Positions 52,012 through 60,087 of a stretch of DNA of 64,000 bases are shown here, in pieces. The stretch comes from Filifactor villosus. GTDB taxonomy: Bacteria; Bacillota; Clostridia; Peptostreptococcales; Filifactoraceae. A program made the translations under genes and the position numbers. Below the pieces are notes generated by a model. It saw nothing but the letters and a program-made list of their open reading frames with translations. It did no database searches and was not told where the DNA came from. The stretch covers positions 1 to 64,000 of the forward strand of contig NZ_JBHSHL010000051.1 of NCBI RefSeq assembly GCF_042652965.1, given 5' to 3'. The stretch's first letter is position 1, and every line of letters starts with the position of its first letter.

Positions 52012-52290
52012 ATGGTAAAGATCAGATTGAGAAGAATGGGATCTCACAAGAAACCCTTTTACAGAATCGTAGTAGCAGACTCCAGAGCTCCGAGAAACGG
52101 TCGTTTTATCGAGGAGATCGGATACTACAACCCTGTTTCCGAGCCTAAGAAGGTTGAGGTAAACGAGGAAAAAGCGTTGAAATGGATGCTTACAGGTGCT
52201 CAAGCAAGCGAAACGGTAAAATCTCTATTTAAGAAAAACGGTTTGTTGGATAAGTTCGAAACTGCAAAGGCGGAGAGAAAACAAAAATAG
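52012..52290 (+). CDS. rpsP: 30S ribosomal protein S16
   Basis: The 92-residue product begins MVKIRLRRMGSHKKPFYRIVVADSRAPRNGRFIEEIGYYNP, the invariant S16 opening. ATG 52012 follows CAGGAGGTGAC; the GTG at 52003 is inside that site. Upstream, AATGATC/GATCATT (51957-51976) can form a small hairpin between ffh and rpsP. khpA follows in the usual order. Confidence 0.97.
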   Translation: MVKIRLRRMGSHKKPFYRIVVADSRAPRNGRFIEEIGYYNPVSEPKKVEVNEEKALKWMLTGAQASETVKSLFKKNGLLDKFETAKAERKQK

Positions 52291-52352
52291 TTTATGACAA
52301 CAGGGTCCGATAAGATCAGACCATTTGCCCGCTCTGCTAGGAGGGATATATA

Positions 52353-52583
52353 ATGGGAGAAATTGTAGCTTATATAGCAAAGTCTTTGGTAGACAACCCT
52401 GAGGCGGTTGAAGTATCGGAGACCTTTGGACAACAATCGATTATTATCGAGCTGAAAGTAGCTCCGGAAGATATGGGAAAGGTAATCGGAAAGCAAGGAA
52501 GGATCGCCAAAGCGATTCGAACCGTTGTAAGAGCCATTGCTACAAAAGAAAACAAAAAAGTCATTATAGAGATTATAGACTAG
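52353..52583 (+). CDS. khpA: KH-domain RNA-binding protein KhpA
   Basis: The 76-residue single KH domain shows the GxxG loop as VIGKQGRIAKAIRTVVRA. It is the conserved partner after rpsP, acting with KhpB in RNA binding and cell-size control in Gram-positives. The ATG at 52353 has TAGGAGGG upstream. In most Firmicutes rimM follows at once, but here a terminator and a repeat-filled gap of about 780 bases intervene. Confidence 0.95.
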   Translation: MGEIVAYIAKSLVDNPEAVEVSETFGQQSIIIELKVAPEDMGKVIGKQGRIAKAIRTVVRAIATKENKKVIIEIID

Positions 52584-52617
52584 CAAAAAAGTCAGAAGGA
52601 AACTTCTGATTTTTTTG
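52584..52617 (+). terminator. Intrinsic terminator after khpA
   Basis: TCAGAAG pairs with CTTCTGA around GAAA, followed by T residues (52610-52617), immediately after the khpA stop. Confidence 0.85.
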
Positions 52618-52664
52618 TGCTTGGAAACAAGATCCAAAGGCATATCGCGGTTTGGATATCGTTT

Positions 52665-52780
52665 CATACTACTATTCCTTTGAATAATGGATATCAACGA
52701 TTTTCACTCCATAGAAGAGAACACGAATTTTCGTGGTTGCAAAACAGATATAACCATACTTCTATCGAAGAATAGTATCA
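52665..52780. repeat. Family A element, near-identical to the copy at 22401-22517
   Basis: CATACTACTATTCCTTTGAA to TATCGAAGAATAGTATCA, 116 bp. By eye it differs from the reverse complement of the 22401 copy at about two positions. It lies between khpA and rimM. Confidence 0.88.
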
Positions 52781-52889
52781 CAGAACATATGTAGCGTTCG
52801 GACAGTTCCATTGCCGGGATATCGATCGCACAAGGGTCCGAAAAGCAATTTTTTTCTCCTCGCTTGTAAAGGAGGGGGGAATTTGGTAC

Positions 52890-53036
52890 ACTTAAGAAAA
52901 TACCGCGGAAATGTAGGAGAAAATTCGTTTTTCTTAAACAAAGCCATTCCCAAACGTGTTTATTTGAAAGGGTTTCTATATCCGGTGAAACAAAAGGAAA
53001 ATTATTTTGTGTCTTTGTGCACTACTTCCTTAAAAC
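52890..53036. repeat. Degenerate family B-like element
   Basis: AGAAAATACCGCGGAAATG resembles a B left end, and TTGTGCACTACTTCCTTA (53014-53031) resembles a right end. The middle is strongly diverged. A spurious frame crosses it. Confidence 0.4.
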
Positions 53037-53117
53037 AGGAAAACACGGACAAACAGAGAAGTTTGTGCACGGTTGAGATCGACCCTCCGTATTCCGGGGG
53101 AGGATGAAACGTTTTTG

Positions 53118-53256
53118 GATACCGTTATCTGTTTGAAAGTTTAAGGTACACGGGTGCCTGTTTAAATCGGCAGAGCATATCATTTTATGATCGGCTATAC
53201 TTTTTTTGGTAATGATATATTCTGTATATCCGGCATTTCAAACGGAGAACAGCACC
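53118..53256. repeat. Family C element
   Basis: GGATACCGTTATCTGTTTGA opens it and CCGGCATTTCAAACGGAGAA closes it. The internal GGTAATGATATATTCTGTAT matches the complement of the 24090 fragment. Confidence 0.65.
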
Positions 53257-53362
53257 GGAGATCCGGGACCGATCAGGCATGTAGGGCCTATATCCGTTCT
53301 GAAAATACAATTCTTATGGGAAGACGATATAAACAAATAGCAGAGAAGTGAGAGGAAGAAAG

Positions 53363-53866
53363 ATGAAGAAGTATAGAATGGGAACCATCGTCAACACCCA
53401 CGCCTTGAAGGGCGAGGTCAAGGTCTATCCGCATACGGATGATATCGGACGTTTTGATGAGGTGGACTACCTTGTTGTGGGTGACACGGAGGAGAAACTT
53501 TATATTGAACGCTCAAGGTACCAAAAGAATATGGTCTATCTCAAGTTCAAGGGCAAGGACAGGATCGAGGATGTGCAGAAGTACTTGCAAAAAGAGGTTT
53601 TTGCAGACGAGAACAATCTGCGCGAACTCGATGAGAACGAATATATGGTAGACAGTCTGATCGGTTTGGCGGTCTGCTTGGAGGACGGGGAGCCGATCGG
53701 TGTCATAAAGGATATCCTCTCCTACCCCGCCAACGATATTATGGTCATCGAAAACAAAGATAGGAAGGAGTGTATGATCCCCTTTGTCGACGAGTTCGTT
53801 CCCGTGGTCGATCTCGAGGAGGGAAGGGTCATCATAACACCGATCGAAGGAATGATCGGAGAATGA
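53363..53866 (+). CDS. rimM: 16S rRNA processing protein RimM
   Basis: The 167-residue maturation factor binds S19 in the 30S head. The N-terminal barrel has GTIVNTHALKGEVKVYPHTDD. The C-terminal PRC barrel has LIGLAVCLEDGEPIGVI and ENKDRKECMIPFVDEFV. ATG 53363 follows GAGAGGAAG; the GTG at 53348 lies before that site. It overlaps trmD by four bases. Confidence 0.95.
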   Translation: MKKYRMGTIVNTHALKGEVKVYPHTDDIGRFDEVDYLVVGDTEEKLYIERSRYQKNMVYLKFKGKDRIEDVQKYLQKEVFADENNLRELDENEYMVDSLIGLAVCLEDGEPIGVIKDILSYPANDIMVIENKDRKECMIPFVDEFVPVVDLEEGRVIITPIEGMIGE

Positions 53867-54642
53867 AGTTCCATATTATGACCTTGTTTCCCGATGTGAT
53901 ACGCTCCTACACGGATGAAAGCATATTGAAGCTTGCACAGGAGAAGGGGATGATCGAGGTGTCCTGTTACAACATCCGTGATTTTTCGACAAACAAACAC
54001 AGGAAGACGGACGACTATCCCTTCGGGGGAGGGCAGGGGATGGTGATGACGGTGCAGCCCATCTACGATTGTTTCCGGCATATCCTCTCGCTGATCCCCG
54101 AGGGAGAAACCTTCCGTACCCTCTACCTCTCGCCGAGAGGAAGGACTCACACTCAGAAGAAGGCAATGGAGCTGTCTTCTTTTGACAACCTCATCCTGTT
54201 GTGCGGACATTATGAGGGGATCGACGAAAGAGCGATCGAACTTCTCTCAGCCGAGGAGATCTCGATAGGGGACTATGTACTGACGGGAGGAGAGCTGGGA
54301 GCTCTCGTGCTTATCGACAGCATTTCGAGGATGGTCGAAGGGGTGCTTTCCTCAACGGAATCCTATCAGGAGGAGAGTTTTTACAATTCCCTGCTCGAAT
54401 ATCCGCAGTATACGAGGCCGCGGGAATTCTTGAGTTTGGAAGTGCCCGAGGTGCTTTTGTCCGGCAATCACAAGAACATCGATGAGTGGAGGAGGGAGGA
54501 GTCGCTCAAAAAGACCCTCCGAAACCGCCCCGATCTCTTGGAGAGGGCAAACATCACCGAAAAGGAAAGGGAGAAGATAGAAGTGTGGAAGAAGGAGAGT
54601 AAACTCTTGAGGACTGATAACGAGGAGGGGAAGAAGTTGTAG
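53863..54642 (+). CDS. trmD: tRNA (guanine-37-N1) methyltransferase TrmD
   Basis: The 259-residue SPOUT methyltransferase prevents frameshifting by methylating G37. It begins MKFHIMTLFPDVIRSYTDES. The knotted SAM-binding core is LCGHYEGIDERAIE through SIGDYVLTGGELGALVLIDSISRMVEGVL. The C-terminal domain is basic. The start is ATG 53863 overlapping rimM; the longer frame from 53770 is out-of-frame rimM DNA. Confidence 0.96.
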   Translation: MKFHIMTLFPDVIRSYTDESILKLAQEKGMIEVSCYNIRDFSTNKHRKTDDYPFGGGQGMVMTVQPIYDCFRHILSLIPEGETFRTLYLSPRGRTHTQKKAMELSSFDNLILLCGHYEGIDERAIELLSAEEISIGDYVLTGGELGALVLIDSISRMVEGVLSSTESYQEESFYNSLLEYPQYTRPREFLSLEVPEVLLSGNHKNIDEWRREESLKKTLRNRPDLLERANITEKEREKIEVWKKESKLLRTDNEEGKKL

Positions 54643-54889
54643 GGAGAAGAATGGCTTCACTCCTGTACAACTATCTGTTGTAAGAGGAGACTACCGACTG
54701 TGATGTGTAAGGGTTGTTCCTCATTTCGATAAAGTGCACGAGATTTTGAAACAAACACTTCAGAAAATCTTGTTTTTTTTGGGTGAAATCCCTCTTACGA
54801 CATTTTTTGAAGATTATGCGGATTACCCTTGTGATTTATATACCTGATATGCTGAGAGTCCGATAGGGGTTTCGGTATAGAATATAAAA
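54643..54889. other. Gap between trmD and csaA with a worn repeat
   Basis: GGGTTGTTCCTCATTTCG and TTTTTGAAGATTATGCGGATTACCC (about 54708-54830) look like the ends of a decayed family B element in inverted orientation. No gene or clear terminator is seen. Confidence 0.35.
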
Positions 54890-54913
54890 GTGAAGAAGTC
54901 GGGAGGTATGGAG

Positions 54914-55243
54914 ATGGCTGTTTTTGACGATTTTTTGAAACTGGATATCAGGGTGGGAACGATTGTGGAAGCAAAGGTCTTTGAAAAGGCGAAAAAACCC
55001 GCCTACAAACTGAGGGTCGACTTCGGGCCGGAGTTGGGAGTGAAGAACTCTTCGGCGCAGATCACAGAGCTCTATACGTCCGAAGACCTTGTAGGCAAAC
55101 AGGTGCTTGCGGTCGTGAACTTCCCTCCCCGACAGATCGCGGACTTTATGTCGGAGGTCTTGGTGCTCGGCACCTACAGCGAGGGCGGAGTCGTGCTGAT
55201 CACCACGGATAAGGACGTGAAGAACGGGGATAAGTTGGGATAA
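54914..55243 (+). CDS. csaA: CsaA-type tRNA-binding-domain chaperone
   Basis: The 109-residue OB-fold protein starts MAVFDDFLKLDIRVGTIVEAKVFEKAKKPAYKLRVDFG and ends with LGTYSEGGVVLITTDKDVKNGDKLG, close in length and pattern to B. subtilis CsaA (110 residues). It is a dimeric tRNA-binding-like domain with secretion-chaperone activity reported for CsaA. ATG 54914 is chosen because GGGAGG lies seven bases ahead; longer in-frame starts at 54890 and 54908 are less conserved. Confidence 0.9.
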   Translation: MAVFDDFLKLDIRVGTIVEAKVFEKAKKPAYKLRVDFGPELGVKNSSAQITELYTSEDLVGKQVLAVVNFPPRQIADFMSEVLVLGTYSEGGVVLITTDKDVKNGDKLG

Positions 55244-55650
55244 TGGGAATTGTTGGAGTTTGATCGATCAACTCGATGGAGCAAACCTTTTGTGTCGTGC
55301 CGGAAACGCATGAGGGTCATATCTTGACCGAATAATGACAAACTCCATCCGGGATCGACTGTTGAGCGGGGTAGAACGCAGTTTGACGATGAGGCGGAAA
55401 TATCGCCATACGATCTCGGATCTATGGATAGGTTGGAGAAAAAGTTTGCAATATGTTTGGATGGGAATATTCCCTTACTTTGCTATCGAGCGGAAGGATT
55501 ATTATTGCGGTTTGGTGCATAAAAAAGTGGAAAAATCCTGAAAAACAAATAAAACGGGATGAAAACCCTTCTACAAATATGGAGGAGGGCAGGATCGCCC
55601 TGCTGTGAGGTGTGGGAGCCCGGCTTATTTTCAGAATTTTTTGCAACAAG
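55244..55650. other. Intergenic stretch before the Trp T-box
   Basis: A 68-codon frame (55335-55541) has no ribosome site and resembles no protein that I know. No repeat of families A to C is clear. A small GC hairpin (GGGCAGGATCGCCC near 55588) has no T-run. Confidence 0.35.
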
Positions 55651-55652
55651 TC

Positions 55653-55681
55653 TTGACAAGGGGGAAGGGTTGTGGTAGACT
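55653..55681 (+). promoter_or_regulatory. Promoter of the Trp T-box leader
   Basis: TTGACA (55653-55658), a 17-base spacer and TAGACT (55676-55681), about 12 bases before the leader. Confidence 0.8.
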
Positions 55682-55689
55682 GATTAAAA

Positions 55690-55967
55690 TTTAAGGGAAC
55701 AAACCTTTGAATAAGAGTGAGTAGGCCTATGGGATGTGCACAGAGAGTCTTGCGGCGGTGAGAGCAGGGACGACGGAACATAGGTTGAATGGACTTAGGA
55801 GGGCGAACGAAAGGGGAGACCCGAGTAGCAATCGACGGCAACCGCAGTCGTTATCAAGCGGAGCGTATGGAAGTACGTGGGCGAGGAGGGTGCTTTGCAC
55901 CAATTTGAGTGGTACCGCAGGACAGTTCGTCCTGTCTCATAGTTTTATGAGACAGGACGTTTTTTTA
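55690..55967 (+). promoter_or_regulatory. T-box leader with UGG (Trp) specifier
   Basis: Stem I pairs CCTATG (about 55726) with CATAGG (about 55779), with an AGAGAG motif at 55743 and the AGTA/GAA loop. The specifier UGG at 55790-55792 directly follows GAA. The T-box core TGGTACCGCA lies near 55909. The terminator CGTCCTGTCTCAT/ATGAGACAGGACG with T-run spans 55928-55967. It matches the trpB gene that follows. Confidence 0.93.
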
Positions 55968-55990
55968 TGGAAATAAGAGGAGGTATGAAA

Positions 55991-57247
55991 ATGAAGGGGT
56001 ATAGAAGATTTCAACAAGGTTTAACAACTCTTCCCGATAAGGAAGGTTATTTCGGAGAATATGGAGGTGCTTTTCTTCCCAAGGAGTTGGAGCCCGCCTT
56101 TCATGAGATCACGAAGGCCTACGGAGAGATTTGTTCCAAGGAGGAGTTTATTGAGGAACTCAAGAGGATACGAAAGGAGTTTCAGGGAAGACCGACACCG
56201 ATCTATTTCTGCGAAAGGTTGTCCAAACTGGCGGGAAGGTCTAGGATCTATCTCAAAAGAGAGGATCTGAACCATACGGGTGCCCACAAGATTAATCATT
56301 GTATGGGAGAAGGGCTTCTGGCAAAGTATATGGGCAAGAAGAAGATGATTGCCGAAACGGGAGCGGGACAGCATGGAGTCGCTCTGGCGACTGCTGCGGC
56401 GTACTTCGGTCTGGAATGTGATATCTATATGGGAGAGGTCGATATCCAAAAACAGCATCCCAATGTAATCCGTATGAAGATGTTGGGCGCAAATGTCATT
56501 GCCGTAAGCGAGGGTCTTAAGACCTTAAAAGAAGCCATCGATGCCGCATTTGAGGCCTATACGAGGGAGTATGAAGACGCGATCTACTGTATCGGTTCGG
56601 CGGTCGGTCCTCATCCGTTCCCGATGATGGTAAGGGATTTTCAGTCGGTTATCGGTTTTGAGGCCAAGGACCAGTTTAAGGAGAGAACGGGAAGACTGCC
56701 CGATACGGTCTGTGCCTGCGTAGGAGGAGGATCCAACGCGATAGGGATGTTTGAGGCCTTTCTGCCGGAAGAAGTAGAATTGGTAGGGGTTGAACCGCTT
56801 GGAAGAGGAGAAGCGGTGGGAGATCACGCGGCGAGTATGACCTTCGGCACCAAGGGAATATTGCACGGATTTAGGAGCATTGTCCTTCAGGATGAAGAAG
56901 GCGAGGCCCTTCCTGTCTATTCGATTGCAAGCGGTCTGGACTATCCTTCGGTAGGGCCTGAACACGCCTACCTCCGAGACAGCAAGAGAGTAAGTTACAG
57001 GACGATAAGTGATGAACAGGCAATGGAGGCCTTCTTCCTTCTGTCTCGACACGAAGGCATTATTCCGGCAATCGAAAGCGCACATGCCTTAGCCTATGCG
57101 CTCAAGTGTTCGCGGGATGGAGAGGAAAAGGACATCCTCGTCAACCTTTCGGGCAGGGGTGATAAGGACATCGACTTCGTCTATCGCAACTATGGAACCG
57201 GAGAAACCTTCACGGATAAACGAATAAGTTTAAAAACAAACGAATAA
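55991..57247 (+). CDS. trpB: Tryptophan synthase beta chain, stand-alone
   Basis: The 418-residue PLP enzyme joins indole and L-serine to give tryptophan. The PLP lysine is in HTGAHKINHC. ETGAGQHGVA, the substrate loop, and the phosphate-binding GGGSNAIG are intact, as is the C-terminal NLSGRGDKDI. The N-terminus PDKEGYFGEYGGAFLP is of the TrpB1 type. ATG 55991 is eight bases after AGGAGG; ATG 55985 is too close. No trpA or other trp gene is adjacent, so it probably salvages external indole. A Trp T-box controls it. Confidence 0.95.
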   Translation: MKGYRRFQQGLTTLPDKEGYFGEYGGAFLPKELEPAFHEITKAYGEICSKEEFIEELKRIRKEFQGRPTPIYFCERLSKLAGRSRIYLKREDLNHTGAHKINHCMGEGLLAKYMGKKKMIAETGAGQHGVALATAAAYFGLECDIYMGEVDIQKQHPNVIRMKMLGANVIAVSEGLKTLKEAIDAAFEAYTREYEDAIYCIGSAVGPHPFPMMVRDFQSVIGFEAKDQFKERTGRLPDTVCACVGGGSNAIGMFEAFLPEEVELVGVEPLGRGEAVGDHAASMTFGTKGILHGFRSIVLQDEEGEALPVYSIASGLDYPSVGPEHAYLRDSKRVSYRTISDEQAMEAFFLLSRHEGIIPAIESAHALAYALKCSRDGEEKDILVNLSGRGDKDIDFVYRNYGTGETFTDKRISLKTNE

Positions 57248-57262
57248 GTGAACAAAAAAGGT

Positions 57263-57291
57263 TTGCCATTTGTGCTCAATGATGATATAAT
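57263..57291 (+). promoter_or_regulatory. Promoter of rplS
   Basis: TTGCCA (57263-57268), a 17-base spacer and a perfect TATAAT (57286-57291). Confidence 0.85.
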
Positions 57292-57311
57292 AATCAATAT
57301 TTAAAAATTTA

Positions 57312-57355
57312 CCCGAGTATTCCGCTGGTTGCAAGGTTAATTAAGAATACTCACC
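57312..57355 (+). promoter_or_regulatory. Leader hairpin resembling the L19 autoregulatory leader
   Basis: GAGTATTC (57315-57322) pairs with GAATACTC (57345-57352) around CGCTGGTTGCAAGG. Position just ahead of rplS fits the L19 leader of Firmicutes, through which L19 is thought to repress itself. Confidence 0.65.
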
Positions 57356-57375
57356 ACTAAGTAGGAGGAAGAAAA

Positions 57376-57723
57376 ATGGAAATCATCAGACAAATTGAAC
57401 AAGAACAATTGAGGACGGATCTGCCTGCGTTCGGAGCGGGAGACACCGTAAAGGTACACCTTCACGTAAGAGAGGGTAAGAGAGAGAGAATCCAGATTTT
57501 TGAAGGGCTCGTTATCAAAAGACAAAACGGCGGCGTAAGGGAGACCTTTACAGTTCGTAAACTTTCTTTCGGAGTCGGAGTAGAAAAGACTTTCCCTGTA
57601 CATTCTCCTGTTATCGAGAAGATTGAAGTAACACGTCGCGGTAAGGTTCGTCGTGCTAAGATCAATTATATCCGTAACAGAGTCGGTAAGGCGGCAAAAG
57701 TAAAAGAAAAATCTATGAGATAG
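57376..57723 (+). CDS. rplS: 50S ribosomal protein L19
   Basis: The 115-residue protein reads MEIIRQIEQEQLRTDLPAFGAGDTVKVHLHVREGKRERIQIFEGLVI and has the classic TFTVRKLSFGVGVEKTFPVHSP and the C-terminal RGKVRRAKINYIRNRVGKAAKVKE. It lies at the 30S-50S bridge. ATG 57376 follows TAGGAGG. It has its own promoter, leader and terminator, and so is separate from trmD, its usual neighbour, which is 2.7 kb away. Confidence 0.97.
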   Translation: MEIIRQIEQEQLRTDLPAFGAGDTVKVHLHVREGKRERIQIFEGLVIKRQNGGVRETFTVRKLSFGVGVEKTFPVHSPVIEKIEVTRRGKVRRAKINYIRNRVGKAAKVKEKSMR

Positions 57724-57732
57724 GTTTTTTTT

Positions 57733-57765
57733 AAAGGGACTGTATGGAGGTACAGTCCCTTTTGT
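57733..57765 (+). terminator. Intrinsic terminator after rplS
   Basis: AAAGGGACTGTA pairs with TACAGTCCCTTT around TGGAGG and ends in T residues. Confidence 0.88.
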
Positions 57766-57796
57766 GTTATTCAAAAGGAAAACCTTTACTTGGATG

Positions 57797-57926
57797 AAAG
57801 GGCGGTTTTTTCGACCGAGGCTGTGAGCCTTTGTGAAACACAAGGCGTATTTTCGCCCGTCTCGAGGGAAAGACATCGAGCATTTCGTAGTTGCAGATGT
57901 CCCGAGGATGAAAAGACGGTCTTTCA
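57797..57926 (+). ncRNA. Structured leader of the Ser/Thr transporter gene, unknown class
   Basis: GGGCG (57800-57804) and CGCCC (57854-57858) enclose two adjacent hairpins, AGGCT/AGCCT (57818-57830) and TTTGTG/CACAAG (57830-57844). Downstream, GAAAGAC (about 57868) can pair with GTCTTTC (about 57919), enclosing GACAT/ATGTC (57872-57901). The region is GC-richer than its surroundings and ends about 45 bases before the start codon. I recognise no known riboswitch. Confidence 0.45.
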
Positions 57927-57970
57927 GATATAGCATTTATAAAATATATTTAAAGTAGGAGGCGATTTAT

Positions 57971-59203
57971 TTGAACGGAATTTTAAAGATGTGGAATTCT
58001 CTGAGTTTGGTTAAGAGAATATTGGTAGGTCTGGTAATAGGAACCATCTTGGCGTTGACAGCTCCTGAACAGTTGAAGGGGATCTCTATTTTCGGAGACC
58101 TTTTTGTAGGCGCCTTGAGAGCGGTAGCACCTGTTTTGGTCTTTGTCCTTGTCATGTCCGCAATTTCGCAACACAAGGAAGGGCATCAAACCAATATGAA
58201 GTCCATCATTATACTATACTTATTCGGGACCTTGATGGCGGCGGTTGTTGCGGTGGTAGCCAGCTTTGTGTTTCCCATCGAGTTGGAGTTGGTAACGGGT
58301 AATACCGAGATCGCACCTCCCTCGGGAGTTACCGAAGTACTGAAAAACCTGTTGATGAACATTGTCGATAACCCAGTCAAAGCTCTGTTCAATGCAAATT
58401 ATATCGGTATTTTGACCTGGGCGGTTCTTCTCGGTTTTGCACTCAGAAAGGCTGCAGACAGCACTAAGACGATGATCAACAACTTTTCGGATGCGGTTTC
58501 TCAGGTGGTTCGTTGGGTCATTGCTTTTGCACCTCTTGGAATTATGGGTCTGGTATTTTCGGCGGTATCCACGAGCGGTGTGGAGATTTTTACGACTTAC
58601 GGCAAGCTTGTTCTTCTATTGGTGGGTTGTATGTTCTTCGTTGCCTTCGTAATGAACCCCATCATCGTATTTGCAAAGATCAAGCAAAATCCCTATCCTC
58701 TTGTATTCAAGTGCGTAAGAGAGAGTGGAGTAACGGCCTTCTTTACGAGAAGTTCGGCGGCGAACATTCCGGTAAATATGACCTTGTGTGAGAATTTGGG
58801 TTTGGATAAGGATACCTACTCCGTATCGATTCCTTTGGGGGCGACGATCAACATGGCAGGAGCGGCAATTACCATTTCCGTTTTGGCCTTGGCTGCCGCA
58901 CATACGGTCGATGCATCCGTAGATATCGGAACGGCCTTCATCCTCAGTGTACTCTCCGCCGTTTGTGCCTGTGGAGCATCGGGAGTTGCGGGAGGCTCTC
59001 TGTTGCTGATCCCTCTGGCTTGCAGCTTGTTCGGGATCCCCAATGAAGTTGCGATGCAGGTCGTTGCGGTAGGTTTTATCATCGGAGTGATCCAAGACTC
59101 CTGCGAGACGGCGTTGAACTCTTCTACAGACGCACTTTTTACTGCGACAGCGGAGTTTGCGGAGTGGAAGAAGCAGGGAAAACCCATCGTGATAAAAAAA
59201 TAA
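57971..59203 (+). CDS. sstT: Serine/threonine:sodium symporter SstT
   Basis: The 410-residue membrane transporter is of the dicarboxylate/amino acid:cation symporter fold (eight helices and two re-entrant loops). Visible signatures are FFTRSSAANIPVNM (re-entrant serine-rich loop), GATINMAGAAITI and CGASGVAGGSLLLIPLACSLFG. The start is TTG 57971, eight bases after AGGAGG. Serine is the co-substrate of the nearby TrpB. A structured leader precedes it. A weak hairpin (CAGGATAC/GTATCCTG near 59250-59279) may end the transcript. Confidence 0.93.
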   Translation: MNGILKMWNSLSLVKRILVGLVIGTILALTAPEQLKGISIFGDLFVGALRAVAPVLVFVLVMSAISQHKEGHQTNMKSIIILYLFGTLMAAVVAVVASFVFPIELELVTGNTEIAPPSGVTEVLKNLLMNIVDNPVKALFNANYIGILTWAVLLGFALRKAADSTKTMINNFSDAVSQVVRWVIAFAPLGIMGLVFSAVSTSGVEIFTTYGKLVLLLVGCMFFVAFVMNPIIVFAKIKQNPYPLVFKCVRESGVTAFFTRSSAANIPVNMTLCENLGLDKDTYSVSIPLGATINMAGAAITISVLALAAAHTVDASVDIGTAFILSVLSAVCACGASGVAGGSLLLIPLACSLFGIPNEVAMQVVAVGFIIGVIQDSCETALNSSTDALFTATAEFAEWKKQGKPIVIKK

Positions 59204-59248
59204 GCGGAATCTTTGATGTCGATAAAGATAAACAAAACAAATTACTAC

Positions 59249-59285
59249 TTGCAGGATACTCTCATTGGGGGTATCCTGTATTTTG
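59249..59285 (+). terminator. Possible terminator after sstT
   Basis: GCAGGATAC pairs with GTATCCTGT before TTTTG; the T-run is short. Confidence 0.45.
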
Positions 59286-59452
59286 TATAGGAAGAAATTT
59301 GAAAGAGGCGAAGGTATTATATTCTTTTGAAGAGTTGTTTTTGAAACATCTTTTTTTATCGATGTGTTCGGACAGAAAGATAATAGGACAAAGTTTCTGT
59401 ATTATATTAAATTAAAATAAACGTTTGTAACATTTGGGAGGAGGAAATAGGC

Positions 59453-60034
59453 ATGAAGAAAACTGCGATTTTTATTTATGAACAGTTTTGTAATTTTGAG
59501 ATTGCACCTTTGTTGGAAGTTTTAAAAATCAAAAATAAGCCGTTTACCGTGTTTTCAAAGGATCTGTCTCCTGTAACAAGTGAGGAGGGTTTGATCGTCC
59601 TTCCTCAGAAAAGTATAGAGGATTTCGATGTCGATGAATATGACAGTCTGGTTTTGCCGGGGGCCATGGATATCAGAGGGGTCGTAGACGATGAGGATAG
59701 CATCAATTTCATAAAGAAGTTTTCAAATCTGAAAATAGCGGCCATATCCATCGCTCCTATACTACTGCTAAAAAGTTCTATGTTATATTCAAAGAGATTT
59801 ATGGCGGGGGTCAATAAGGAAGAGTTGATGGAAGAGGGATTTTCTAAGGAAGATCTCCATCTTATGAGGGATTGGGAGGAAAATGCGAAAGAACCGCTTA
59901 AAGATGGATATATTATAGACGGAAATATCATTACATCGGTATCTTATGAATTCTTAAGATGGACTTTGGGCTTTGCAAGTATGTTGGAACTTGAAGTTTC
60001 TCCTGAGATGTTCGGTATAAGAGAGCAGTTGTAA
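59453..60034 (+). CDS. DJ-1/PfpI family protein lacking the nucleophilic cysteine
   Basis: The 193-residue flavodoxin-like protein begins KTAIFIYEQFCNFEIAPLLEVL. YDSLVLPGAMDIRG and the nucleophile-elbow region AAISIAPILLLKSS follow. Position 99, normally the reactive Cys in A-I-C-x-G-P, is Ser. The conserved glutamate E16 is kept. ATG 59453 follows GGGAGGAGG. It stands alone. It may be a non-catalytic or regulatory member, or use another residue. More AT-rich DNA than its neighbours suggests separate ancestry. Confidence 0.8.
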   Translation: MKKTAIFIYEQFCNFEIAPLLEVLKIKNKPFTVFSKDLSPVTSEEGLIVLPQKSIEDFDVDEYDSLVLPGAMDIRGVVDDEDSINFIKKFSNLKIAAISIAPILLLKSSMLYSKRFMAGVNKEELMEEGFSKEDLHLMRDWEENAKEPLKDGYIIDGNIITSVSYEFLRWTLGFASMLELEVSPEMFGIREQL

Positions 60035-60087
60035 AACAAAAATCGATAGTTTGATTGGATAATAGCGTGAAAATGGAGGAAGATATT

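Noticed and set aside
52811..53107. 98-codon frame between khpA and rimM
   Set aside because: It lies across degenerate repeat DNA, has no ribosome site and reads as low-similarity sequence.
59164..59415. 83-codon frame after sstT
   Set aside because: It begins inside sstT in another frame, has no ribosome site and runs through the weak terminator.
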